Below, in pieces: positions 43,971-51,004 of a stretch of 64,000 bases of DNA. Each line of letters starts with the position of its first letter. The first letter of the stretch is position 1. This stretch comes from CAZSBB01 sp964605235 (lineage in GTDB: Bacteria > Planctomycetota > Phycisphaerae > Phycisphaerales > Phycisphaeraceae). The DNA lies in contig CAZSBB010000006.1 in assembly GCA_964605235.1 (NCBI GenBank), forward strand, positions 62,001 through 126,000. Direction: 5' to 3'. Below the pieces are notes generated by a model. The model was not told the origin of the DNA. It made no database searches and saw only the letters and a list, made by a program, of their open reading frames with translations. Both the position numbers and the translations under genes were made by a program.

Positions 43971-44354
43971 GTGTTTCAGATCACAGTCAGCAAGGTGTTT
44001 GCCGCGGCCCACGCCATTCGCTTGCCCGATGGTCAGTTGGAACCGGTGCATGGCCACAACTGGCAGGTGAAGGTCAAAGTCGAAGCCAGTGAACTGGATG
44101 AGATCGAAACCGTGATGGATTTTCATGTGCTCGAGCAGGCGCTCGACGCGCTGCTGGCGACGGTGCACAATCGGCATCTCAACGAGGCGGCGCCTTTCAC
44201 CGATGGACACGGTGGGCTGCGGATTAATCCCACCGCCGAGCGCGTGGCGTGGTGGCTGGGCGAAGCGTTGCTGGGGCAGGTGCCCGGTCACGCCCGGCTG
44301 GTGAGCGTTGAAGTGAGTGAGGCGCCCGGTTGCACCGCCATTTACCTACCATGA
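43971..44354 (+). CDS. queD: 6-carboxytetrahydropterin synthase (QueD/PTPS family)
   Basis: 127 residues; GTG start with a strong AGGGAGGG 5 nt upstream. It converts dihydroneopterin triphosphate to 6-carboxy-tetrahydropterin, the second queuosine/deazapurine step. Zinc ligands are in VFAAAHAIRL and PVHGHNWQV. The position usually held by the catalytic Cys (FxAAHxL...C) is not obvious here, so activity may be PTPS-like; conserved METVMDFH-type text appears as IETVMDFHVLEQAL and the end as VEVSEAPGCTAIYLP. It lies 41 bp before the Trm112 gene. QueE and QueC are not in the window. Confidence 0.85.
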   Translation: MFQITVSKVFAAAHAIRLPDGQLEPVHGHNWQVKVKVEASELDEIETVMDFHVLEQALDALLATVHNRHLNEAAPFTDGHGGLRINPTAERVAWWLGEALLGQVPGHARLVSVEVSEAPGCTAIYLP

Positions 44355-44395
44355 ACCACCCGCCCGCCCGGTTGGCCGGATGGAGATTTCACTTC

Positions 44396-44626
44396 ATGAC
44401 TCCGACGCCCGCATTGGATGAGAAACTGCTCAAGCTCATGGTCTGCCCGGTGACGCGCTCGCCGCTGCGCCAGGAGGGCGATTTTCTGGTGGGCACGGTG
44501 GGCGGCCTGCGTTACCCCATCCGCGAAGGCATCCCCATTCTGCTGGCGAGCTCGGCGCAGATGCCCGCCGGCGTGGCGAATCTGGAAGCGTTCAAACGCC
44601 AATTCGCCGACCAGATTCCTGAGTGA
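44396..44626 (+). CDS. Trm112-family small zinc-ribbon-like protein
   Basis: 76 residues from the ATG at 44396, with GGAG 10 nt upstream. It matches Trm112p: EKLLKLMVCPVTRSPLRQEGDFLVG, then RYPIREGIPILLASSA. Bacterial homologues (YcaR-type) are small, often lack a full zinc site, and may partner methyltransferases or other enzymes. Only one Cys is present, so it should not bind zinc by itself. It probably shares a transcript with queD. Palindrome copy 3 follows. Confidence 0.85.
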   Translation: MTPTPALDEKLLKLMVCPVTRSPLRQEGDFLVGTVGGLRYPIREGIPILLASSAQMPAGVANLEAFKRQFADQIPE

Positions 44627-44642
44627 CCCCCAGATGTCCGCC

Positions 44643-44708
44643 GGCTAAAAAAGGGGATAAGTACATTATTTTAACTGTAAAATAATGTACTTATCCCCTT
44701 TTTTAGCC
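44643..44708. repeat. Palindrome copy 3 of the GGGGATAAGTACATTATTT family
   Basis: Perfect 31-bp arms (44643-44673 and 44678-44708) around loop ACTG. It lies between Trm112 and the first GT2 gene, both on the plus strand. Read either way the stem is followed by no long T-run outside its own arm. Confidence 0.95.
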
Positions 44709-44731
44709 CCCCTTGGCCACTTCAGCCGATG

Positions 44732-44746
44732 GGACACTTCCGGGGG
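44732..44746 (-). repeat. CCCCCCGGAAGTGTCC intergenic motif, copy 2 (inverted)
   Basis: GGACACTTCCGGGGG on the plus strand, in a G-rich stretch that continues to 44771. See 16216-16231. Confidence 0.55.
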
Positions 44747-44808
44747 CGGGGGGCCGGGGGTCCGGGGGGGGACTGGATTGCTGCGGGGTTTGAGCCGATA
44801 AGTATGAC

Positions 44809-45777
44809 GTGGAGCCCGTGACCAATGAGCCAGCGGAACGTCCGCGCCCGATGGGCGTTGACGCCGGGAACGCCAGCCGTGCGTCCGCGCGCGGGCCGGC
44901 GCCGGCGCCGGTGAGTGTGCTGGTGCTGACCAAAAACGAGCAGAGCAACATCGTCGAGTGTCTGCGCTCGCTGAGCTTCAGCGACGACATCGTGGTGCTC
45001 GACAGCTACAGCGACGACCAGACCGTCGCCCTGGCGCGCGGCTTCCCCAATGTGCGGGTTTACTTCCGCCACTTCGACACCGAATACAAGCAGCGCAACT
45101 TCGGCGTCCGCGACATCGCCTACCGGCATCGCTGGTTGTACATCTGCGATGCCGACGAGCGCGTGCCCGCGGAACTGGTCGACGAACTGCGCATGGTCGT
45201 CACCGATCCGACCCACGGCTGCGCCGCCTTCCGCCTGCGCTACAAGAACATGTACCTGGGCCGCTGGATCAAGCACGCCACCAGCTATCCGGTGTGGATC
45301 ATCCGCCTGGTCCAGCCGGAGCGCGTGCTCTACGAGAAGCGGCAGACCAACGTGCATCCCATCGTCGATGGCGAAGTGGGCCAGCTCCAGAAACACTTCA
45401 TCCACTACAGCTTCAACAACGGGCTGAAGCACTGGTTCGAAAAGCACAACTTCTACAGCGCCCGCGAAGGACTCGAAGGTCTCGCGGTGCGTCAGGCGGG
45501 CTGCCCGAGCCTGGCGGACCTGCGCCAGGTGGACCCCATGCATCGCCGGCGGGCGATCAAGAACCTGAGCTTCTTCCTGCGCTGGCGCGGCGCGTGGCGC
45601 TTCTTCTTCCAGTACATCATTCGCCTGGGCTTCCTCGACGGCCTGGCGGGTTTCCACTACTGCGCCATGATCAGCATGTACGAGTACTGGATCGAACTGA
45701 AGATCGCCGAGGCGGAAACCGGCTGGCAACGCCGCACTGACGCTTTGTCCGAGCGCCTGCTCCAGGAGCCGCTGTGA
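44809..45777 (+). CDS. GT2-family glycosyltransferase (WaaE/KdtX-like), first of pair
   Basis: 322 residues from GTG at 44809 (a GTG at 44818 is also possible; neither has a clear RBS). GT-A fold: VSVLVLTKNEQSNIVECLRSL, IVVLDSYSDDQTVALA, and the metal-binding LYICDADERVPAELVDEL. It ends with helical, aromatic-rich text (GAWRFFFQYIIRLGFLDGLAGFHYC). The family adds sugars to LPS core or other surface glycans at the inner face of the membrane. The next gene starts within its stop codon (TGATG), so the pair is translationally coupled. Confidence 0.9.
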   Translation: MEPVTNEPAERPRPMGVDAGNASRASARGPAPAPVSVLVLTKNEQSNIVECLRSLSFSDDIVVLDSYSDDQTVALARGFPNVRVYFRHFDTEYKQRNFGVRDIAYRHRWLYICDADERVPAELVDELRMVVTDPTHGCAAFRLRYKNMYLGRWIKHATSYPVWIIRLVQPERVLYEKRQTNVHPIVDGEVGQLQKHFIHYSFNNGLKHWFEKHNFYSAREGLEGLAVRQAGCPSLADLRQVDPMHRRRAIKNLSFFLRWRGAWRFFFQYIIRLGFLDGLAGFHYCAMISMYEYWIELKIAEAETGWQRRTDALSERLLQEPL

Positions 45778-46682
45778 TGGAGCGCAGCGTCATCGAAGTG
45801 CTGATCCCGACCTTCAACGAGGCGCACCACATTGCCGCCGCGGTGCGCAATGCCCAGCAGGTCGGGCGCGTGTTCGTGCTCGATTCCCAAAGCACCGACC
45901 AGACCCGCGAGCTGGCGGCCGGAGCCGGGGCGGAAGTCATCGTGCATCCGTGGGAAGGCTACGCCCGGCAGAAAAACTGGGGACTCGACCACCTGCCCTG
46001 GCGCGGCGAATGGGTCTTCATTCTCGATGCCGACGAACGTTTGACTCCGGAGTTGCGCGATGAAGTGCAGCGCGTCGCCCGCGATCGCCACAGCGTCAAT
46101 GGCTACTTCGTCAATCGTCTGATGCTGTTCATGGGCCGGCCGATCCGCCACGGCGGCATGTTTCCGTCCTGGAACCTGCGCTTCTTCCGCCGCGGCGCGG
46201 CGCGGTACGAAGATCGTCTGGTGCATGAACACATGGTCTGCACCGGCGGCACCGACTACCTGCGGAATTACATGCTCCACATCCGCCGGGAAACCATCGA
46301 CCAGTTCATCGCCAAACACATCCGCTATGCCGACCTGGAAAGCGATGAATGGGTGCGCCGGCGCCTGGGCCGCAGCCAGACTGCGCGGGTCGGCTCGCTC
46401 TTTCGCGACATGCTCAAGTACCGCCAATGGCTCCGCCGCGAAGTCTGGCCCCTGACGCCCGGCCGACCGCTGCTGCGCTTCCTGTACATGTACGTCATGA
46501 AACTCGGATGCCTCGACGGCCGGGTCGGGCTGACGCTCGCCACGCTGATGGCGAACTACGAATACATGATCTCCCTGCTGTATGCCGACAAAATGGTCCG
46601 CGCCCGCGCCGAGCAGGCCGCCGCGAAAGAGCATGCCGCACTGCCATTCCCCGCCAATCCCCCGATCAGCGAAGCAAGCTGA
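45777..46682 (+). CDS. GT2-family glycosyltransferase, second of pair
   Basis: 301 residues; its ATG overlaps the previous stop (TGATG). It has IEVLIPTFNEAHHIAAAVRNA, VFVLDSQSTDQTRELA, WVFILDADERLTPELRDEV and the C-terminal GRPLLRFLYMYVMKLGCLDGRVGLTLATLMANYEYM, closely parallel to its neighbour, so the two are probably ancient duplicates acting in sequence on one glycan. The PSWNLRFFRRG-type acceptor loop is typical of LPS-core enzymes. No other LPS or EPS genes adjoin the pair. Confidence 0.9.
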   Translation: MERSVIEVLIPTFNEAHHIAAAVRNAQQVGRVFVLDSQSTDQTRELAAGAGAEVIVHPWEGYARQKNWGLDHLPWRGEWVFILDADERLTPELRDEVQRVARDRHSVNGYFVNRLMLFMGRPIRHGGMFPSWNLRFFRRGAARYEDRLVHEHMVCTGGTDYLRNYMLHIRRETIDQFIAKHIRYADLESDEWVRRRLGRSQTARVGSLFRDMLKYRQWLRREVWPLTPGRPLLRFLYMYVMKLGCLDGRVGLTLATLMANYEYMISLLYADKMVRARAEQAAAKEHAALPFPANPPISEAS

Positions 46683-46714
46683 CGCAGCGGTTGATTGGGC
46701 GTGGTGTAATCGGG

Positions 46715-46744
46715 TGATTTGTTGATGTGTGATTTGATGATGTG
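46715..46744 (+). repeat. Two tandem 15-bp units
   Basis: GTGATTTGTTGATGT and GTGATTTGATGATGT run head to tail, one mismatch, in the gap after the GT2 pair. The AT-richer text stands out from its surroundings. No function suggested. Confidence 0.75.
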
Positions 46745-46839
46745 AGACAAACCGCTGGACGCCCACAGATGAGCCGTCAGGTGAATCTGTGGGATGCTTC
46801 CCCCCAGCCACCTTCACCTGCATCCCGCGCCCACCGCAC

Positions 46840-47913
46840 TTAATCGTGCAGCACCACCACGTCCCGGGGATCGAACCGCACATGCATGGGCTGGTCCGCC
46901 GGCGCCTGGCGCGGGTTCAGTTCGAAGCATTTAAGCTGGAAATGTTCGTCGGCCGCGAGCACATGCTGCGCCATCTCGCCCAGGAAGACGGTATCCAGTC
47001 GCCGCACCGCGAAGCAGTTGGGTTCGCCCGTGGGCGCGGGGCCGATGTGCAGCCGAATCGCTTCGGGCCGCAGCGAGCAGGTGACGTTGCCCGTGCTGGG
47101 GCAATCCTCGGGAAACGCCTGGGAATGCAGCGGGCCGGCCGGGGTGTTCAGCACCACGCGCTCACCGTCGCGCTGGGCCACCTCGGCGGCAAGGAAATTC
47201 GTTTCGCCCAGGAAGTCGGCGACGAAGCGATTGCGCGGCCGATCGTACAGCTCACGCGCCGCGCCCGCCTGCACCATCTGCCCGTCCTTGAGCACCGCCA
47301 TGCCGTCCGCCATCGACAGCGCCTCTTTCTGATCGTGCGTCACGTAGACCGTGGTGATCTGCACGTCATGACAGATCTGGCGAATCTGGCTGCGCATCTC
47401 CAGCCGCAGCTTGGCGTCGAGATTGCTCAGCGGTTCGTCCAGCAGCAGCACGGTGGGACGGATGACCAGCGCCCGCGCCAGGGCGACGCGCTGTTGCTGG
47501 CCGCCGGAGAGCTGGTTGGGTTTGCGCTGGGCGTATTTACCCATCTGCACCAGGTCCAGGGCCTCGGCGACGCGGCGGTCGCGCTCGGCGGGTTCCACCT
47601 TGCGCACGTTCAGGCCGAACGCCACATTGTCCGCCACGGTCATGTGGGGCCAGAGGGCGTAGCTCTGAAACACCATGCCGCAGTTGCGTTTGTTGGCGGG
47701 CAGGCGGGAGACGTCCTGATCGCCGAAGTGGATGGTGCCGCCGGTCGGCTCGTAGAAGCCAGCGATCATGCGCAGCAGCGTGGTCTTGCCGCAGCCGCTG
47801 GGGCCCAGCAGGAAGTAGAGCGAGCCGGCGGGAATGTCCACGTCAATGCCGTCGACGGCGATGGTGTTGCCGAAGGCTTTGCACAGGCCGCGAATGTGGA
47901 TAGGCGTGCTCAT
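46840..47913 (-). CDS. ABC transporter ATP-binding protein (PotA/FbpC/UgpC type)
   Basis: 357 residues. Nucleotide-binding domain: Walker A GPSGCGKTT, Q-loop FQSYALWPHMTV, signature LSGGQQQR, Walker B VLLLDEPLSNLD and switch His in VYVTHDQKEALS. The C-terminal TOBE region starts near FLGETNFLAAEV, typical of spermidine/putrescine, Fe(III) or thiamine-type importers. It powers import through permeases that are not adjacent; no permease or binding-protein gene is in the window, so it is an orphan ATPase that may serve several systems. It lies 69 bp downstream of the Gfo/Idh/MocA gene. Confidence 0.92.
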   Translation of the reverse strand: MSTPIHIRGLCKAFGNTIAVDGIDVDIPAGSLYFLLGPSGCGKTTLLRMIAGFYEPTGGTIHFGDQDVSRLPANKRNCGMVFQSYALWPHMTVADNVAFGLNVRKVEPAERDRRVAEALDLVQMGKYAQRKPNQLSGGQQQRVALARALVIRPTVLLLDEPLSNLDAKLRLEMRSQIRQICHDVQITTVYVTHDQKEALSMADGMAVLKDGQMVQAGAARELYDRPRNRFVADFLGETNFLAAEVAQRDGERVVLNTPAGPLHSQAFPEDCPSTGNVTCSLRPEAIRLHIGPAPTGEPNCFAVRRLDTVFLGEMAQHVLAADEHFQLKCFELNPRQAPADQPMHVRFDPRDVVVLHD

Positions 47914-47982
47914 CGTCGCCGGTGAAGATACCAGAATCCGGTCGACCCAACCGCCCCCGGGCTGCGCCTGGTGAGCTGAGCG

Positions 47983-49230
47983 TTAGGGTTTGGGATCCCC
48001 CCAGTCGGCGACCTGCACGGTCTCCCCGCCGCGCAGGGCGGACTCATGCGCCGCCACCCCCATCGCCATGTAGCGCACCGCCTGCCAGACGTTGATCGCC
48101 GGCATCCGATCGTGGGCGATGGCGTCCACGAACTCATGCACCAGATAGGGGTGCGACCCACCATGCCCCCCGGGCAGGAAGTCGATGCTCAGCAGCTCCT
48201 TTTCATCAATCTCCGGGTGCATGACTTTGGCGAAAGCACGCAGCACCTCCTTGGGCAGCGGATCCGCCATTTCCGCGGCGGTCAACGTGCGGGTCTGCGG
48301 ACGCGGCAGCTTTTCCGGCAGCGGCTGGCCGGGGCGCTCGATGCTGAACCAGCGGTTCTCGCTGAACGAACCCCGAGTGCCGAACACGCGGAAGGTTTCC
48401 GAGTCCGCGCCCATCAGGCCGGGCATTTCCCGACCCTCGACGATGCGCACCACCGCCCCGTTGGCCATCTTGAACAGCGCCATCTCATTGCTGAAGGCGT
48501 CGTTTTCAAAGTAGGGGTCATTTTCCTGATGGGCGTAGCCATGGGCATTGACCGACACCGCATGGGTGTTCATCACGCTGACCGGGCCGCTGACGGAATG
48601 GGTGGGATAGTGCATGGGCCCGCCCTTGGCGCCGCGCTGCCGATACGCCGCCGCCCGTTGGAGCCAGTCCTGCCCGGCAGCGCTGGCGGTGCGCGACTGC
48701 ATCACCTGGCGCAGATTGCAATTGGCGTCCACATCGTGCATGTACTCGCCCTCGGCGTACACGAAGTTGCCGAACGCCCCCGCCTGCGCCTGCCGCCGGC
48801 AGAACATGGTCTGGGCGTGGTAGTAGGTGGTTTCCCCGAGCATGTAATGCTGCCCGGTTTCCTCCACCGCCTTGACCAGTTCATTGCACCAGTGCAGCAC
48901 TTCCTGATTATCCGGCAGCACGATCACCGGCACCGCGCTGTACACATGCTTGCCGCGGCGCAGCGCCTGCACGCACTGGGGCGCGTGCAGCCAGTGCTGG
49001 GTGATGACCACCAGGGCGTCGAAGTCGGCGCGGCAAATGTCATCCAGGCTGGTGAAACAGTCGCGCGGGCTGAGCTTGTCCTGAAAGAAGGGGTCCTGGG
49101 CGAACTGCGCCACGCGCGTGGGCTCCAGATCGCATAGTCCCAGCCGGCTGACCAGCGGATGCGCTTTGAAGAGAGGGGCAAACGTTCTGCCGAACGCACC
49201 CAGACCAACCAGGCCGATGCTGATGCCCAT
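47983..49230 (-). CDS. Gfo/Idh/MocA-family oxidoreductase
   Basis: 415 residues; AAAGGA 9 nt before the ATG. The N-terminal Rossmann fold begins ISIGLVGLGAFGRTFAPLF; VYSAVPVIVLPDNQEVL replaces the usual EKP motif of this family (Lys-Pro is VP here), so catalysis may be atypical. The C-terminal alpha/beta domain includes GGPMHYPTHSVSGPVSVM and a late FLPGGHGGSHPYLVHEFVDAI. Members act on sugars, inositols or amino sugars with NAD(P). The substrate is unknown. It is divergent from the AraC regulator, which probably controls it; a possible operator is at 49309-49324. Confidence 0.9.
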   Translation of the reverse strand: MGISIGLVGLGAFGRTFAPLFKAHPLVSRLGLCDLEPTRVAQFAQDPFFQDKLSPRDCFTSLDDICRADFDALVVITQHWLHAPQCVQALRRGKHVYSAVPVIVLPDNQEVLHWCNELVKAVEETGQHYMLGETTYYHAQTMFCRRQAQAGAFGNFVYAEGEYMHDVDANCNLRQVMQSRTASAAGQDWLQRAAAYRQRGAKGGPMHYPTHSVSGPVSVMNTHAVSVNAHGYAHQENDPYFENDAFSNEMALFKMANGAVVRIVEGREMPGLMGADSETFRVFGTRGSFSENRWFSIERPGQPLPEKLPRPQTRTLTAAEMADPLPKEVLRAFAKVMHPEIDEKELLSIDFLPGGHGGSHPYLVHEFVDAIAHDRMPAINVWQAVRYMAMGVAAHESALRGGETVQVADWGDPKP

Positions 49231-49308
49231 GGACCAATCCTTTGTCGTGACGGGAAAAGTATTCGTGGCAGGGAAACACCCTGAGCCGGCAGCGGGGCCG
49301 GTGAATTA

Positions 49309-49324
49309 TTGAAAACGTTTGAAC
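49309..49324. promoter_or_regulatory. Palindromic AAACGTTT site in a divergent promoter region
   Basis: TTGAAAACGTTTGAAC contains the 8-bp palindrome AAACGTTT with a central CG, LacI/GalR-like. It lies between the Gfo/Idh/MocA gene and the AraC gene. The adjoining regulator is AraC-type, which usually binds direct repeats, so the binder is uncertain. Confidence 0.35.
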
Positions 49325-49401
49325 GCGGGCTATCCTAGTTGGGCTCAAATGCTGTGTATACGACGAAAATCGCCAAACTGTTATGTAAATCGCCTGCCCG
49401 C

Positions 49402-50196
49402 ATGTTTGACTGCACGGTCCATCGCATCGCCCATTTCACCCATGCCCAGTGCACGGAGCAGTTGCTGCCGTGGGCAGTGCTGTCTTTCGTGGCGGAAGGG
49501 CTGCGGTGGATGGAAGTGGCCGGCGTGCGGCTGGAGAACCCCGGGCCGACGCTGGCGCTGCTGCCGGTGGGCGCGCTGGCGCGGTTCGAGTACACGGCTC
49601 AGCGCGCCCAGTGGGCGGTGGTGCTGGACCTGCCCGCGCTGACGCTGGGCGCCCGCCCGGGGGAGGTGCATCTTGCCGACCCGCAGACCGGCGAGCACGC
49701 CAGCTTGCCGATGTTCACGCCGATTGTCCCCGAGCATGTCTCCGGCTGGGAAGGCGAGTTTCTGCGGATGCACGACGCGCACGCGGCGCCCTGTGCCGCC
49801 CATCGCATCCGCGTGCGCGCGGGGGTGACGAACCTCATCCGCTACGCCCTCGACCAGCAGCCGGATGTCTACCCTTCCCCGGCGGCACGCTTGCGCAGCC
49901 TGATCGACCGCGACCGCATGGCGCGCCACAGCCTGGTGGAACTCAGTCGCCAATGCGGCTACTCCGCCAGTCGGCTGCGCGTGCTGTTCGAGCGCACCTA
50001 TGGCCAGTCCCCGCAGGCGTACCGCAACAAACGCCGCATGGCGCTCGCCGCCGACCTGCTGTGCAACAGCGACCAGCGCATCAAAGAGATCAGCCAGCGC
50101 GTCGGCTGCCGCCACGTCTCGCACTTCAGCGCTCTGTTCCGCAGCGCGTTCGGCGTGACGCCCGGCGCGTACCGTCAGCGCTTTGTGACCCGGTGA
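49402..50196 (+). CDS. AraC-family transcriptional regulator
   Basis: 264 residues from the ATG at 49402; a TTG at 49339 would extend it. The N-terminal part is a cupin-like sensor region without clear conserved motifs (LENPGPTLALLPVGALARFEY). The C-terminal double helix-turn-helix is clear: SLVELSRQCGYSASRLRVLFERTYGQSPQAYRNKRRM, then IKEISQRVGCRHVSHFSALFRSAFGVTPGAYRQRF. It probably senses a sugar or derivative and activates the divergent Gfo/Idh/MocA gene. Confidence 0.9.
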   Translation: MFDCTVHRIAHFTHAQCTEQLLPWAVLSFVAEGLRWMEVAGVRLENPGPTLALLPVGALARFEYTAQRAQWAVVLDLPALTLGARPGEVHLADPQTGEHASLPMFTPIVPEHVSGWEGEFLRMHDAHAAPCAAHRIRVRAGVTNLIRYALDQQPDVYPSPAARLRSLIDRDRMARHSLVELSRQCGYSASRLRVLFERTYGQSPQAYRNKRRMALAADLLCNSDQRIKEISQRVGCRHVSHFSALFRSAFGVTPGAYRQRFVTR

Positions 50197-50213
50197 GGTC
50201 GGGCGCGAGCCCG

Positions 50214-50579
50214 TTACCCCGGCAAGGCGTCCAGCGGGAACGGCGGGCGCGCCAGCGGACGCAGCGCCAGTTGCAGCAGCGCCAGCTCACGGTCGTCGCC
50301 GGCGATGCGGTTGGTCCGCAGCAGGCGACAGCCGGTGCAACGGTGGATGATCGCCCATTCGCCGTCCTGGCGCACCTCGATGCCGATGGGCTGCATCGGA
50401 TGGCGGCAGGGGCATTGGCGGTCGCCCGGCTCATCGTCCAGATGGCGCGACCAGAGGCAGTACGGACAGTGATTGCGGTGGCGCGTGCCCCAACTGCGCA
50501 GCGGCACGGTTTGGCCGCAGTGAATACAGGTAAATGAACCCCGCGCTCCAGGCGCGGCGGCATGATCCGAGTGTGACAT
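50214..50579 (-). CDS. RNHCP domain protein
   Basis: 121 residues. Named for its motif, seen here as GTRHRNHCPYCLWSRHLD. It has paired cysteines (FTCIHCG, HCPYC, CPC, CTGC) that can hold two zinc ions, and the conserved GDR...M.PIGIEVR segment. The family is widespread and small with no assigned function; metal or nucleic-acid binding is likely. It converges on the AraC gene with 17 bp between the stop codons. Confidence 0.85.
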   Translation of the reverse strand: MSHSDHAAAPGARGSFTCIHCGQTVPLRSWGTRHRNHCPYCLWSRHLDDEPGDRQCPCRHPMQPIGIEVRQDGEWAIIHRCTGCRLLRTNRIAGDDRELALLQLALRPLARPPFPLDALPG

Positions 50580-50770
50580 GGGAAAGGGATGACCTGAGGG
50601 ACGGAAAAAAACTCAAACCCGCAGCGCAGCAACCCGACGTCCACACGCTGCCGCGCGCAGTACAACCGCACGGCAGCCAGACGATCCGGGTTTTCAGCAG
50701 GTGGCGGTCATCAGGCAGCCAGTATAGGACCGGCGGCCGCGCCGTGTAAAGATGGATCTGCCGGCGCAAG

Positions 50771-50797
50771 AAAAAACCCGCGTCCGGGGACACGGGT
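50771..50797 (-). terminator. Rho-independent terminator of tRNA-Leu
   Basis: Minus strand ACCCGTGTCC pairs with GGACGCGGGT (one G-T wobble), then TTTTTTC. It lies 16 nt past the 3' end of the tRNA. Confidence 0.9.
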
Positions 50798-50812
50798 CTG
50801 CTCTCCTGCAAA

Positions 50813-50899
50813 TGCGGTCGATAGGAGTCGAACCTACACGGGGTGTTTAGCCCCACTAGGACCTGAACCTAGCGCGTCTGCCAATTCCGCCACGACCGC
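50813..50899 (-). tRNA. tRNA-Leu (anticodon CAG)
   Basis: 87 nt including the discriminator A. The acceptor stem GCGGTCG / CGACCGC is perfect. The anticodon arm CTAGG-TTCAGGT-CCTAG gives CAG at positions 34-36, reading CUG leucine codons, the main Leu codon expected at this GC content. A long variable arm (GGGGCTAAACACCCC) marks class II. The T arm GTAGG-TTCGACT-CCTAT is standard. CCA is not encoded and must be added after transcription. Confidence 0.97.
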
Positions 50900-50992
50900 A
50901 AGGCTGCTTTCTCAAGCGGGCAGAGAGTGTAGAGGAATCACGCCACAAATCAAGTCACCCCTGTCGTCGCTGTCGGCGTCCCGGCGATCCCC

Positions 50993-50998
50993 TAGAAT
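50993..50998 (+). promoter_or_regulatory. -10 box of the LptC/OstA-like gene (leaderless type)
   Basis: TAGAAT, then CTACGC (6 nt), then the ATG at 51005. No Shine-Dalgarno is present. CTGTCG at 50970-50975 gives a 17-nt spacer but is a weak -35. Confidence 0.55.
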
Positions 50999-51004
50999 CT
51001 ACGC

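Larger units (their letters stand above)
50580..51004. other. 425-bp region with tRNA gene and its terminator
   Basis: Holds the minus-strand terminator at 50771-50797, tRNA-Leu at 50813-50899, and the -10 box of the LptC/OstA-like gene at 50993-50998. The stretch 50580-50760 shows no gene and no clear repeat. Confidence 0.7.
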
